From contig CM071568.1 of the NCBI GenBank assembly GCA_036426205.1, positions 46,454,483-46,518,482 on the forward strand: a DNA stretch of 64,000 bases, given 5' to 3'. This document shows, piece after piece, positions 31,943 through 43,123 of the stretch (positions are counted from its first letter, which is position 1; each line of letters begins with the position of its first letter). Under the pieces are notes generated by a model. It was not told where the DNA came from. It saw only the letters and a program-made list of their open reading frames with translations, and did no database searches. A program made the translations under genes and the position numbers. Source of the DNA: Ascaphus truei (taxonomy: Eukaryota > Chordata > Amphibia > Anura > Ascaphidae).

Positions 31943-32716
31943 TTAAATCGAGAAAAAAAATAATGCCCAGCGGGCTTGTCGAGAGTTCAAACGACGTGCC
32001 CCTTCTAAGTAGAGAAGGTTCTTATGGTCTGTAAGAATGGTTATGGGTGTCTCAGTACCTTCTAAGAAGTGTCTCCACTCTTCTAGTGCCAACTTGATCG
32101 CCAAAAGCTCCCGGTTCCCGACATCATAATTCCGTTCTGCGGCCGAAAATTTCTTCGAAAAGAAGGCACATGGATGCAGTTTGGCTAAAGGAGATGTCCT
32201 CTGTGACAAGACGGCCCCAGCCCCGATGTCCGAGGCATCTACCTCCAAGGTAAATGGAAGTTTAGGATCCGGGTGGTTGAGGATGGAAGCAGACACAAAA
32301 GCCTTTTTTAGCAGATCAAATGCCCGTATGGCGGTTTCAGACCATGATGAAGGATCTACACCTTTCTTAGTGAGAGCCGTTATGGGAGATACTGTAGAGG
32401 AAAAATTGCGGATGAAACGTCGGTAATAGTTTGCAAAACCCAGAAAGCGTTGCACGGCTTTGAGAGTGGTAGGACGAGGCCAGTCCAAAATAGCCTTAAG
32501 TTTCTCTGGATCCATGTTGAAACCGGAGTCAGAGATAACGTATCCCAAAAACGCCACCGATTTGAGGTGGAACTGACATTTCTCCAATTTCGCAAAGAGA
32601 CGTGAAGCAGTGACCGGCGCTCCGGTGAGGGGATGAGTGTGTGCTGCGGGGATCTCCGTCGGAGCTGTAGGTGAGTGAGGAGCACGCCGAGGGCGGCGTG
32701 ACTCCCAAACCCTCAC
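31943..32716 (-). pseudogene. LTR-RT-RNase H fusion frame of the deleted Gypsy element
   Basis: A 257-codon minus-strand frame. Residues 1-39 are read from the retained 5' LTR piece and are not native protein. From residue 40 it enters pol in the RT thumb region ([16 protein letters not shown], then [11 protein letters not shown]). All RT catalytic boxes upstream are deleted. RNase H follows with Asp160 ([10 protein letters not shown]), Glu203 (NRELLAI) and Asp230 (ILTDHKN). The frame ends at 31943 just past a run of 8 T/A (about 31955-31962), where a length change shifts it out of frame with the integrase segment. A sequencing error in the homopolymer is possible. Confidence 0.9.
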
Positions 32717-32717
32717 A
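32600..32717 (-). repeat. 5' LTR remnant (118 bp)
   Basis: Matches 30284-30401 base for base by eye. The deletion junction is at acgtgaag: upstream of it on the plus strand the sequence is pol, not LTR. The same ga/acgtg context on both sides allows only a base or two of microhomology. Confidence 0.92.
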
Positions 32718-32722
32718 ATAAG

Positions 32723-33361
32723 TCTCAGTTCGTTACCCCTACAGGTTTTTTTTAGGCGTTTATTGCCTTAGTTTGGGGGTTAAGTGTGGTTATCCTTGGT
32801 AGACGGGGCTCCATGGTCAGTAAAGTGATGTGGAGACTGGGGGTGGCGAGTAGGCAGGGATCATTTAAATGTGAGTTCCTGCGGCTCCTGCCCGGCTTGG
32901 GGGTTGTTACGAGTCATTAATTCTAGTACCTTTGGCTGGCACCTATCAAGTTAATTGATGTCTTAATAAAAAGGTGTGGTCTTGTACCTCCTAGACCTTG
33001 TGTGTATTTATCTATTTAATTGGTTATGGTGGTGTTTTGGTCACCGAGAGTAGAGGGGTGGGGGAGGGAGGGGGAAAAAATCTTCCTTGCAGTCTCCAAG
33101 GTAAAGCAATTTCAAAACTTTCTTTAGCAATTGTTCTCGAACTTGGCATCACATTTCCCCCAAAGCTGCCTTGTTTTGCCCAATCCTATTTACAGTTTGT
33201 TAGTTCTAAATGTCCGATGAAAACATAGAGATGCTAGGAAGAGTCTTTCGCAATCGCTTTAACATACTGAATGTATATATCAATAGCATATATACTGTGT
33301 GTTTAGGGAATGTTACTTGCTATATAGCATGGTTTTTCACAAGATAAGAAAGCTTGCTTGA
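32723..33361. other. No recognised gene
   Basis: Mixed AT-rich sequence; nothing supported. Confidence 0.5.
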
Positions 33362-33396
33362 ACTTGATAAAGTGCTCCGGCATGAAATGCGTAGGT
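33362..33396 (+). other. Hammerhead-like core motif, GAAAUGCGUA variant
   Basis: CTTGATAAA, then GTGC-tccg-GCAT as a short stem II, then GAAATGCGTAGG. About 40 bp later comes a tail-like segment with caataaactgatctg. Degenerate at C3 and G8 of the hammerhead core. Confidence 0.35.
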
Positions 33397-33612
33397 GCGT
33401 TCATTTAGTCCTACTGTTGCTGAGCCTGCAATAAACTGATCTGTTTATTTGGAGATTGCCTTGGCTTTTTTTTCATTTGTTGTCAAGTTTGGCTGTTGTT
33501 TGGCTGTGCTCTGCTACACGCCACATCTCTGGATCTTCACAAACTTCAGATTGCACTCCGCTGATGCTACCTCGATGTTCACGGGAGCTGGCAGGCAATG
33601 GGCCATAGTGCC

Positions 33613-33663
<51 letters not shown>

Positions 33664-34059
33664 TGTTAACAGCTCTAAACCGCTTTACATATTGCCTTAT
33701 ATGATTGGGTGTTTTTTTTTTGGTGTGTCTTTATTTGTGGTTGTCAAGTGGACACCACTAGGCACATATCCCTCTCGGGCTATATTAGTAATTACTGTAT
33801 ATACTGGACATTTTTTCTACTTCTGGACATTTATAAATGTTTTATTAACAAGTTGATTATAGAATCACGTGTTTTTTTGAGCACCACTGCTCAGCTATGA
33901 AAGACTAGCTATGTCTTGATCAGATCACGGCTCTGCATTTTTAATTTATCCAGTATTGGATGGTATCAGAAAAATGCAGTCATCATATTCCCTGTAAGAC
34001 AGAATGCTTCAATATGCATGATTCACTCCGTTGTGGTTTGGAGATGGGGAGAGTCAATT
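33397..34059. other. No recognised gene; contains (TA)n at 33616-33661
   Basis: A pure alternating TA run of about 45 bp lies in otherwise AT-rich sequence. No gene. Confidence 0.6.
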
Positions 34060-34160
34060 ACTGAGACACTGATTGAGCCACCTGTGCTGAAGCAGGGATG
34101 TCCTTGAAATCTGACCTGTTGGTGGCCCTTTAGTACTGGAGTTGGCCACTCTTGGTGTAG
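34060..34160. mobile_element. Palindromic MITE, right half only
   Basis: The words gagccacctgtgctgaagca, cctgttggtggccctt and actggagttggccac match the right half of the elements at 52665-52828 and 58847-59511. The left half is absent. Confidence 0.75.
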
Positions 34161-35406
34161 ATCCAAACGCGATTGATCGAAAAGTGACCGTGTTAGTTTA
34201 CCCATGATATCGCTGTGATTAGCACTATGGCAGCTTAATGAATACTGCTGTAAACATTTTCAATCTAAAACCAAGTCATAAAAAAGTGTTACCATCTTGT
34301 AACATCACCCTGATGACTTCCAGTGATACTGTAGGTCTACTTTAAGGCAGCAATCCCAACCAGAAGCCAATATCAACTCCAAGAATGTAAGTATCTTACC
34401 CCCTGAGCGTGTCCTGCTCTCTTATTTTTGTTAAACAAAATGTTCTTCATGTTAAAAATAAATTTAAAAAATCATGATTTTTCCTAATCTCTAGTGCCTC
34501 TTGTTATAGTACCATGGTTGATTCTGCTCTGGGGAGAGCTCCATTTTAACCTCTGGGACACAATATTTCAAAACCTCATATCTCCTGAACAAATCATCAG
34601 ATTTAAAAAAGTAAAACATCACTTGAAAAGGTCAAGAAGATGTAAGAAAAAATGCTGATGAATGCAGACTGCTACTTTAACAGTGCATCACAAATGAATA
34701 CAATATAGATATAGCGGATTTTGTTGCTCCTGCCAATAACACAGCAGTTATAAAGCAAACTATCACAGAGTTTCCATAGGATTCAAAGGCATTATTTCAC
34801 AGAATATCCCACTATAACATGCCAGCAGGTGCAATACCCATTGCGACAAATACTGCTTTTTTTTAGGATAATTTCTGCAACGTAAGTAGAAATGGAAACT
34901 ACTTGCCTCTAATCTCCATGAGGGATCGGGGGCTAGGAAATCGAGGTCTTGATCTTCAAAGAAACTCATTCCTTCCAAACAGTGCAAAATGGCTGCGAGC
35001 CTGTGTGCGAATTTCCTCCAGGTTACTACTTTTGTTAGGACGCCCATATTAAATTGATACAAGTTTGTTGTATTGGTTCCAAACGTGCTACCGCCAGGGT
35101 TGGGTTTAGAAAATGACATCTACTTATAACAGTGCCCTTAAAATGCTTTATAGCAAAATTACACAGCTGTTTCACACTACACATGTAGCTTTTAATTTTT
35201 TGGAGCAAAATAAATTCGATAGCTGTCATTCACACCCAATAATGTGCACTATACAATACATTTGAAAACAGCCACAAGAACACAGATATCTTGGAATCGG
35301 ATTTTTGTATTTGTTAAATCCTAGGTTATGGGGAAGTCTGGCTTCACTGCAAAACCCTGAATAAAGTGTTTATTACTTGTGTATTTCCTTGGTATCTTTT
35401 GCTATA
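34161..35406. other. No recognised gene
   Basis: AT-rich and unique-looking. The minus-strand frame at 34763-35119 has no recognisable domain. Confidence 0.55.
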
Positions 35407-35618
35407 CAGGCAGTCCTCGGTTATGCAACGGAATCCGTTCTGGAAGTAGAGTTGGATAGTGAAACCGTAATGTGAGTCCCATGTTAATCAGTGGCGGTGA
35501 GCGTTGGATAACGCATTCAGGCGTCGAAAAACGGCCCATAGGGAGGCATTGTAAAGCGTTGGATATGCCATTCGTTGTAAAGGGAAATGTTGGATAGCGA
35601 GGACTACCCGTACGCCTG
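35407..35618. mobile_element. Tigger-like MITE (CAGGCAGTCCTCG family), short form
   Basis: 212 bp with left end CAGGCAGTCCTCGGTTATG. The right end, inverted, is CAGGCGTACGGGTAGTCCTC, with a small insertion. TA flanks both sides (35405-35406 and 35619-35620). Inside are repeated gttggata and aacgc words. It is a compact relative of the element at 60350-62115. Confidence 0.8.
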
Positions 35619-36512
35619 TATTCTGCCTCCTCTGTCTCTTGTGTTGTCTCTTGCCTGGGAAATATTTCATCTACTGCCCCATAACCTCTGAAACACCCTT
35701 CTCACCAGTAACTTAATGCATTTACACTTACTCTCAAAGTCTGTGTAACTCTGATTTTAATCTCCCAATGTGTACTTTTAATGTCTGGTCGTACTGTCTG
35801 TGCATTATATTATCATGCCCTGCACTTTAATCTGTGTGCATTTCAATTCTTTAACACAATTTATCTATGACTATAACTACTTAAACCTAATAATACACAA
35901 TCCGGTTTAAATTAATGCTATCCTTAGTCAGTCTATAATAGTCTTTATTAATCAAGAAGACTTGCAACAAATGCCCATAGTTTGTGATTTTTACTTTCTT
36001 TGTGTTGTATTTAATCCGTTAACGATCAGAGGCCAGCAAAGGGATTAATTATCAAATCCACTTGCATCCAAATTCATTGGGTTGCCTATAAAATGTGGTA
36101 AGTGTTTTACCAATTACTTAGTTGTACTGTATACTTATTAGTTAAGGTAAAATACACAGCATTGGATACTTGGACACAAATGAAAGTACTGTAACATTTG
36201 TGGGATTTATTGGGCATTGATCAACGATTGCTCTCTGGTCAAAATTTCAGACATTATTCATTCAGTAATGGCCCAGAAATGTTGGCACCTTGCCAACAAG
36301 TTTTTATTTCCAGCCAATCAGCTTTCACTTGGCATGCAGTGAGTGAGAGCCGCTCTGAGACAGGGGAGGTGATTGGATAAAAGGCACCAGCCAGGTGCTG
36401 AGTCCTCCCCCTCCCTGTCTGCAGAGGGCTCAGCAGAGGAGAGAGACACTGAGAAGAAAGGAGAGTTAATATCTGTGTGAGTATAGGGGAGGGGTGTGCG
36501 TGTGTCTCTGTA
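35619..36512. other. No recognised gene
   Basis: AT-rich up to 36300, then a GA-rich patch (36350-36470) leading into the GT repeat. No exon supported. Confidence 0.5.
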
Positions 36513-36704
36513 ATGTGTGTGTGTGTGTGTGTGTGTGGTGTGCTGTGTGTAGATGTGGTGTGGTTGTGTGCTAGCGCCGCTGGTGCTGTGTGGTGTGTGT
36601 GTGTTGTGTTTGGTGTGTGTATAGATGGGGTTGTGAAAGTGGGGTTGTGTGTGTGTCTGCTGGCCTGGGTGGGTATATATACATATAGAGAGCGGTTCCA
36701 GGTG

Positions 36705-36762
<58 letters not shown>

Positions 36763-36770
36763 GAGCTGCA
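36513..36770. repeat. (GT)n-rich region ending in (GT)n(AT)n
   Basis: Interrupted GT repeats from 36513, then a pure GT run at about 36703-36741 followed by TA. The cysteine/valine-rich frames across it are repeat artefacts. Confidence 0.95.
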
Positions 36771-37045
36771 GTATGTGTGTTTGTTTATAGAGGGGGGCTG
36801 CTGCAGAGTGTGTGTGTGTTTGTCTGTATAGAAGTGGGGCTGCAGTGTGTATATAGAGGGGGTGGTGTGTGTGTGAGTATACAGAGGGGATTTTGTGTAT
36901 TTACAATTTTATTTTAATAAGCAAGTACAGTAAAAACAAAATAAAATGTAGAATATGTTGATAAAAATCAATTTAACTATACAAAAGTGTCTATAATATT
37001 TATGAAAAAAAGCATACAATTTGCCGATAATAGTAGTAATCCTGA

Positions 37046-37079
37046 GAACAGGGCATTATTGGCCAGTAATGCCCTGTTC
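37046..37079. repeat. 34-bp near-perfect palindrome (first of three)
   Basis: gaacagggcattattggcc is mirrored by ggccagtaatgccctgttc, with one mismatched pair. Weaker pairing continues outwards for about 20 bp. Further copies are at 38958-38989 (inside the duplication) and 48431-48460. Confidence 0.85.
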
Positions 37080-38140
37080 TTCTGGTATTATTAATCAAGT
37101 AACAGATTGGTAAGCCAAGGTACCTCCAGCACAGAAAATGTTAAACGGTCTGTGCTGAAGTACAGTAAAATATATATTCATTCCTTTAAATAAGAACAAG
37201 CATTAGCCAGCATAAAAAAAACACAATATAATTAGCAGCAAGTGGACCATATCCAGTCAGGTGCAATGTGTTACCGCAGGTATGCCAGTATCGTGTTTCC
37301 TGTACGAATCCGTCCACGCATACACCGTATACCCTTCATTAGCTTCCATCTGCTTCTGGAGAATAGAAAACACAAGAGACATTTCCTGCTCCGGGTTGCT
37401 TTATTTGGCTGAGGGATTGTAGTAACCTGGCGGAGTAGTGAACGCAGGGTGGGGCAAAGTGTTTGGGAAATTGCTTTTGGCAATTGAAAAATGAGCTGGT
37501 GCAATTTAATACAACACCGTGAGAGTAGAAAGCAAATGTAAAAACAATCGTTTTTGTAAGTGAAGTGAACACATTTCTACCAGATTGTCAATAAGAAACC
37601 CACATGTTTGTTCCCAGGCAGTGGAAAATTGCCGTTGCATACTGGATTAAGAACATTTTTCTTTCTCTATATTTTTTGTTTTGTTTTGATTATACTGAAA
37701 GTGAGTTAGGACAATTTTTGTACTCATTGGAATTTCCAGTGTGCCAATTCTTCCAAGACACAAACCAGTCCAAAAGCTTGATACTGTTATCTTTTATTAA
37801 TGTTGTGTCAATATATTCCATTGTGTGCTGGAGCATCATCCAAAAACTGGCCATGCTGCAATTAGAAGCAATGCTGTGCATGTTTTATACTTGTAGCTAT
37901 TAACCACTAGATAGTGCAGCAGTGGAAATATGGCTCTTATTCAATGCGATATGAAGCTGCCTTCCTGTGCTGAGGAAGATTTTTGTTCTATCCCTTTTAA
38001 ATAGACCTGTACTGTTTTTCAACACTGGAGCCTATACAGTACAACCAATAAACACTATTGAAACAATGTAATAATTCCGTGCAATTGGATTTTGTCGTGT
38101 ATGTGCTCCCCGCCTCTTGGAAGAGTGGAAGGGGTTAACA

Positions 38141-38481
38141 CAGGGGTGCGAAAACTGGGGGGAGCGCAGGATTTTCTAGGGGGGGAAGCGGCGGTTGCAG
38201 AGCCTCTCCCCCCCGCTCTTCCCCCAGTCACGTAAATTAAATGCCGGAGGAGACGCGAAGCCTCTGAAACTTCTCTTACCTGCTCTCAGCCGGCTCTTCA
38301 GTGACGCGTCGCCATGACAATGTGGTATCAAATGACACCGCGGGGTCAAATGGCAACGCGTTATATGACAGTGTTACGTCATATGACATGTGGAGCCCGA
38401 GAGCAGGTAAAGAGGGGGGTGTGCAGGATAGGGGAAGCACAGATAGGGGGGCGCGCTAACTAAAAGGTGTGCGCACTCCTG
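38141..38481. mobile_element. hAT MITE (family CAGGGGTGCGCAAAC), copy 3
   Basis: Ends CAGGGGTGCGAAAAC and, inverted, CAGGAGTGCGCACAC. The inside matches copies 1 and 2 (ctcttcccccag, taaattaaatgccgg, cgacgcgtcgcc-like words). The flanking 8 bp (ggttaaca and ggtgtgac) match only partly. Confidence 0.85.
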
Positions 38482-40037
38482 GGTGTGACAATGTATAATT
38501 CTACATCCTTACCTAAACTGGCAATTGTTTGGTGCTCCTGTTATAAATCTGTCAAAATCCCGATTACGTGCCTAACATAATGGCTTCTTCAGTCAATGTA
38601 ACTCAGCAGCTACAATGTATCTTTGTATTACTAAGGTAACATTATCTATTGTGACAGTTTAAAGCTCAAAAAACTCTGAACATTGTCAACAAATGATCCC
38701 AAATGGAAATATTGCAAAGATCTTGCACTGCTTGGGAGGTGGATTAAAATTTGCCATAGAAATCAAAAGATGCTTTAAAACGGCATTAAGAGTTGAATAA
38801 AAACAAAAGAAAATTGTCACTATTATGTAATACACACATTCCCAGCACGCTCTAACTCGAACACCTACCACATGTTATAAAAACAATTAACTATACAAAA
38901 GTGTCTATATATTTAGAAAAAAAAGCATACAATTGCCGATAATAGTAGTAATCCTGAGAACAGGGCTATTGGCCAGTAATGCCCTGTTCTTCTGGTATTA
39001 TTAATCAAGTAACAGATTGGTAAGCCAAGGTACCTCCAGCACAGAAAATGTTAAACGGTCTGTGCTGAAGTACACGTAAATATATATTCATTCCTTTAAA
39101 ATAAGAACAAGCATTAGCCAGCATAAAAAAAACACAATATAATTAGCAGCAAGTGGACCATATCCGTCATGTGCAATGTGTTACCGCAGGTATGCCAGTA
39201 TCGTGTTTCCTGTACGAATCCGTCCACATACACCGTATACCCCTTCATTAGCTTCCATCTTCTTCTGGAGAATAGAAAACACAAGAGACATTCTCCTGCT
39301 CCGGGTTTGCTTTATATTTGGCTGAGGGATTGTAGATAACTCTGGCGTAGTAGTGAACGCAGGGTGGGGCAAAGTGTTTGGGAAATTGCTTTTGGCAATT
39401 GAAAATGAGCTGGTGCAATTTACTACAACACCGTAGAGTAGAAGCAAATGTAAAAACAATCGTTTTTGTGAAGTGAGTGAACACATTTCTACCCGATTGT
39501 CAATAAGAAACCCACATGTTTGTTCCCCGGCAGTGGAAAATTGCCGTTGCATACTGGATAAGAACATTTTTCTTTCTCTATTTTTTTGTTTGTTTTGATT
39601 ATACTGAAAGTGAGTTAGGACAATTTTTTACTCATTGAATTTCCAGTGTGCCAATTCTTCCAAAGACACAAACCAGTCCAAAAGCTTGATACTGTTATCC
39701 TTTTATTAATGTTTTGTTCAATATATTCCATTGTGTGCTGGAGCCTCATCCAAAACTGGCATGCTGCAATTAGAAGCAATGCTGGCATGTTTTATACTTT
39801 AGCTATTAACCACTATGGTGGCAGCAGTGGAATATGGCTCTTATTCAATGCGATATGAGCTGCCTTCCTGTCTAGAAGATTTTTTGTTCTACTCCCTTTT
39901 AAATAGACCTTACTGTTTTCAACACTGGAGCCTAAACGACACCAATAAACCATATTGAAACAATGTAATAATTCCGTGCATTGGATTTTGTCGTGTATGT
40001 GCTCCCCCCCTCTTGGAAGAGTGGAAGGGTGTTAACA

Positions 40038-40367
40038 CAGGGTGCGAAACTGGGGGGAGGGCGAGGATTTCTTCAGGGGGGGAACGGCGGTTGCAGAGCC
40101 TCTCCCCCCGCTCTTCCCCCAGTCACGTAAATTAATGCCGGAGGGACGCGAACCTCTGAAAACTTCTCTTACCTGCTCTCAGCCGCCTCTTCAGTGCCGC
40201 GTCGCCATGACAATGTATCAAATGTACACCGCGGGGTCAAATGGCAACGCGTTATATGACAGTGTTACGTCATATGACATGTGGAGGACCCGAGCAGTAA
40301 AGAGGGGGGTGTGCAGGATAGAAGCACAATAGGGGGGCGCGCTAACTAAAAGGTGTGCGCACTCCTG
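40038..40367. mobile_element. hAT MITE, copy 4 (duplicate of copy 3)
   Basis: Counterpart of 38141-38481 in the second unit of the tandem duplication, with the same flanks, so it is not an independent insertion. It shows many single-base deletions. Confidence 0.9.
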
Positions 40368-40821
40368 GGTGTGACTGTATTAATTCTACATCCTTACCTA
40401 AAACGGCAATTGTTTGGTGCTCCTGTTATAAAATCTGTGCAAATCCCGATTACGTCCCTAACATAATGGCTTCTTCAGTCAATGTACTCAGCAGCTACAA
40501 TGTATCTTTGTATTACTAAGCTAAGAACATTATCTATTGTGACAGTTTAAAGCTCAAAAAACTCTGAACATTGTCACAAAATGATCCCAAATGGAAATTT
40601 GCAAAATCTTGCACTGCTCTTGGGAGGTGGATTAAATTTTGCCATAGAAATCAAAGATGCTTTAAAAAAACGGCATTAAGAGTTGAATAAAAACAAAAGA
40701 AATTGTCACTATTATGTAATACACACAGCACTTCCCAGCACGCTCTAACCTCGAACACCTACCCATTTTTTTATATATTATATATATTTATATCTTTATT
40801 TTTTATTTTATATTATTTCCA

Positions 40822-40974
40822 CCCGTGGTCGACTCCCCACCAAAAAATCTAATCGCCCCACTCTCTCGCTACCTAGTACCAACGTGTGCTGTGCTTGGGC
40901 CAATAGGCGCCTCGCCACGATGTTAAATCCACTCGCCTGGGGCGTTCAAAATGTAATGGTTTTGTCGAACACTG
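40822..40974. mobile_element. Short MITE (CAGTGTTCGACAAAC type), degraded copy 2
   Basis: Same order of words as 29252-29409 (accaaaaaatct, acctagtacc, cgtgtgctg, ttgggccaata, gttaaatccactcgcc, tttgtcgaacactg) but with numerous base changes and gaps. Confidence 0.7.
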
Positions 40975-41287
40975 TATATATATATATATATATATTATAT
41001 ATAATATATTATATATATATATATATATCTATATATATATATTAATATATATATTTTATATATATCTATATTATCATATATTTGTCAACCACTGTATATA
41101 ATATATAACACATATATATATCTTATAATATATATATTATATATATATATACAATTAATACAATATAATCTATTATACACATATATATATATATACACAC
41201 CATACACAATATATATAGCTATATATATTCTATATCTTATCTATTATATATATATAAATATATAATATATATATATACACACATATA
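40975..41287. repeat. Long irregular AT/TA-rich repeat
   Basis: About 300 bp of TA with irregular tat, tta and ac breaks. A piece of MITE end (gtcaaccactg) lies near 41086-41096. Confidence 0.9.
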
Positions 41288-41445
41288 CAGTGGTTGACAA
41301 TCACCAAAAAATCTACTCGCCACCTAGTACCAAACGTGTGCTGCTTGGGCCAATATTTACCTACATCGCCCGGGGGTTAAATCCACTCGCCCGGGGGTTT
41401 CCCTCGCCCTCGAGGGCGCCAATGTATAGGTTTTGTCGAACACTG
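41288..41445. mobile_element. Short MITE (CAGTGTTCGACAAAC type), degraded copy 3
   Basis: Starts cagtggttgacaatcacc and ends gttttgtcgaacactg. Compared with 29252-29409 it has small insertions within the cgcccgggg part. TA and CA repeats continue to about 41518. Confidence 0.75.
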
Positions 41446-41468
41446 CACTCTATCACTATATCATATAT

Positions 41469-41519
<51 letters not shown>

Positions 41520-41628
41520 CAAAGGCTCCTTACCAGGCAGACCAGGGAATCCAAAGTAGGCACAGCAAGGAAGAGACAGCGCACTTATTAGCAAAAAGAA
41601 TTGTATTAGTAAAGCAGGCACAAAACAC

Positions 41629-41668
41629 CTGACGAAAAAACCCACTATTTGGAGTTTCGAAATGTGTT
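41629..41668 (+). other. Hammerhead-like motif with intact CUGANGA...GAAA
   Basis: CTGACGA is followed by one extra A, a hairpin (AAACC...GG-a-GTTT), then CGAAATGTGTTGG. The catalytic-core words CUGANGA and GAAA are both intact, and a U-H dinucleotide follows the short stem III position. Stem I pairing close to the core is poor. Confidence 0.45.
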
Positions 41669-42893
41669 GGAGGTTTTTTGGCATCGCAGGGACACCGTAG
41701 CAGTGAAATCTGAGTGGTGACGTCAGCGGAGGAGTTCATCGACCAGACTCTGGCAGCAAGCAGACTCCGAGCATAGAAGGTGATCCTCCTTCAGTGACTG
41801 GCGTAATTCACCCCACGGCAAGCGGTTTACCTTGGAAAAAACCCTTAAACAAATGCGCATGTCCTAGTCAAGAGCATGTCCTAGTTTCAAGATTCATTGT
41901 TCAAGTGCAGAGGCACATGAAAGTTTTTATTGTAGTTATTGTGTTTTTATAATGTATGGTTCAATTGTCTCATATTAAACTGCTCTCTTTATTTATAATC
42001 CATTGTTGTCCCTGGGTAATGCACCATTGCAGTGTTGTCTGCATGTTTTGTCATTTTTTCTTGAGGTAATCATTCAACAGAAGAACTCTGTCTACAATCC
42101 TATCCTTGTCCTTGCCTCAGCGCCACAGGAGGTTTTTTCTTCCACAATTCCAAGTCTGGTTGGGAGATACCAGAATAACCTCTTTGGGCAGCTCCAGGAC
42201 TACCTATTGGACTTTGTATCACAGGTTTTTAAAATATCATTGTTTGCATGAGCGCTATTTTGCACCTATATTTTCACCAACACGTAGGATATTGCTTGGT
42301 CTGCAGCTTTAAAGAAGATTGAAATTAGATTAGCCACTAGTCTAAGGAAGTACATTATGTAGACGCAATGCATAGCCAATTTGTGTACATGTTAGGTCAC
42401 ATGGTGCTTTATTCCACATTATTGCATTAGTCCAACTATGTCTATAACAAAGTACTAGACAATTGGGGGAGCAAGTGTTAAAATGTTTGTAGTTAACACA
42501 ATGGATATTATGTGTTGTTTTATAACACATTTGTGGCCTTCTTATGATCTCACTGTACCGTGGGCACCAAAAACAAAATTAGGCAGTGTCAGAAATGCCG
42601 TTCATGTGACTTGTTTACACAGTATGAAAGGGGATAATAACACCCAGCTATCCAGCTGACTCGCCTCCCCGCACGGCACTAAAAATGAGCAATATCACCC
42701 CAAAACCATCACATGGACCCTCAATTATGCTGCCACCACCAAGAATAATTTAAGGTCTTATTCCCAGGAGTTCTTGGTCCCGTTTACTAGACAAATATGT
42801 AATAAACACAAAAACACAATGTAGCAAAAGGTGTCTAACAATATCTTCAAATCTGGGTTAAATTACAACTCAAAGACAGCACTTATTAAATTC
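41669..42893. other. Probably repeat-derived; no gene
   Basis: 41690-41830 is moderately GC-rich, like the flank of other motif-bearing elements. The frames at 42003-42312 have no domain I recognise. Confidence 0.45.
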
Positions 42894-43123
42894 TAGCCGG
42901 AAGAACTCCCATGGGGGAAGAAAACAGCGGTGCACAACCACAAGAATTGGATGGAGGCTGGATCACATTGTGCCAAATGTATTTATCTACCATGGCAATA
43001 CAATAAAAATCATCCTTCAGGAGCAGGAAAGAACACTAACGCGTTTCACGCTATCAGCGCTTCCATCTTTGATAGATCGTTGTGAACCGCTGTTTTCTTC
43101 CCCCGTGGGAGTTCTTCCGGCTA
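42894..43123. mobile_element. Foldback element with 37-bp outer arms
   Basis: 42894-42930 and 43087-43123 are inverted repeats with one mismatch (left arm begins tagccggaagaactccca). The 156-bp loop carries a hammerhead-like motif on the minus strand (43039-43079): GCGC-tgata-GCGT followed by GAAACGCGTTAG. Confidence 0.8.

Larger units (their letters stand above)
29608..32717 (-). mobile_element. Ty3/Gypsy chromovirus, young, internally deleted
   Basis: Flanked by a perfect 5-bp target duplication ATAAG (29603-29607 and 32718-32722), with TG...CA outer ends. Order on the minus strand: a 118-bp remnant of the 5' LTR, the end of reverse transcriptase, RNase H, integrase with chromodomain, a polypurine tract (G-run at 30405-30414, antisense), and a full 3' LTR. 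The primer site, gag, protease and the catalytic RT part are missing. The retained 118 bp of the 5' LTR matches the 3' LTR base for base by eye, so the insertion is recent. Confidence 0.93.
36965..40767 (+). repeat. ~1.9-kb tandem duplication, second copy indel-rich
   Basis: 36965-38870 and 38880-40767 carry the same sequence in the same orientation, from aactatacaaaagtgtctat through to cgaacacctacc. Both hold a palindrome, several hundred bases of AT-rich sequence, a hAT MITE and the same flank. Differences are mostly one- or two-base gains and losses scattered evenly, with few clear substitutions. I see no gene in the unit. Confidence 0.92.

Noticed and set aside
36477..36831. Cysteine- and valine-rich frames
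   Set aside because: Produced by GT and TA simple repeats, not protein coding.
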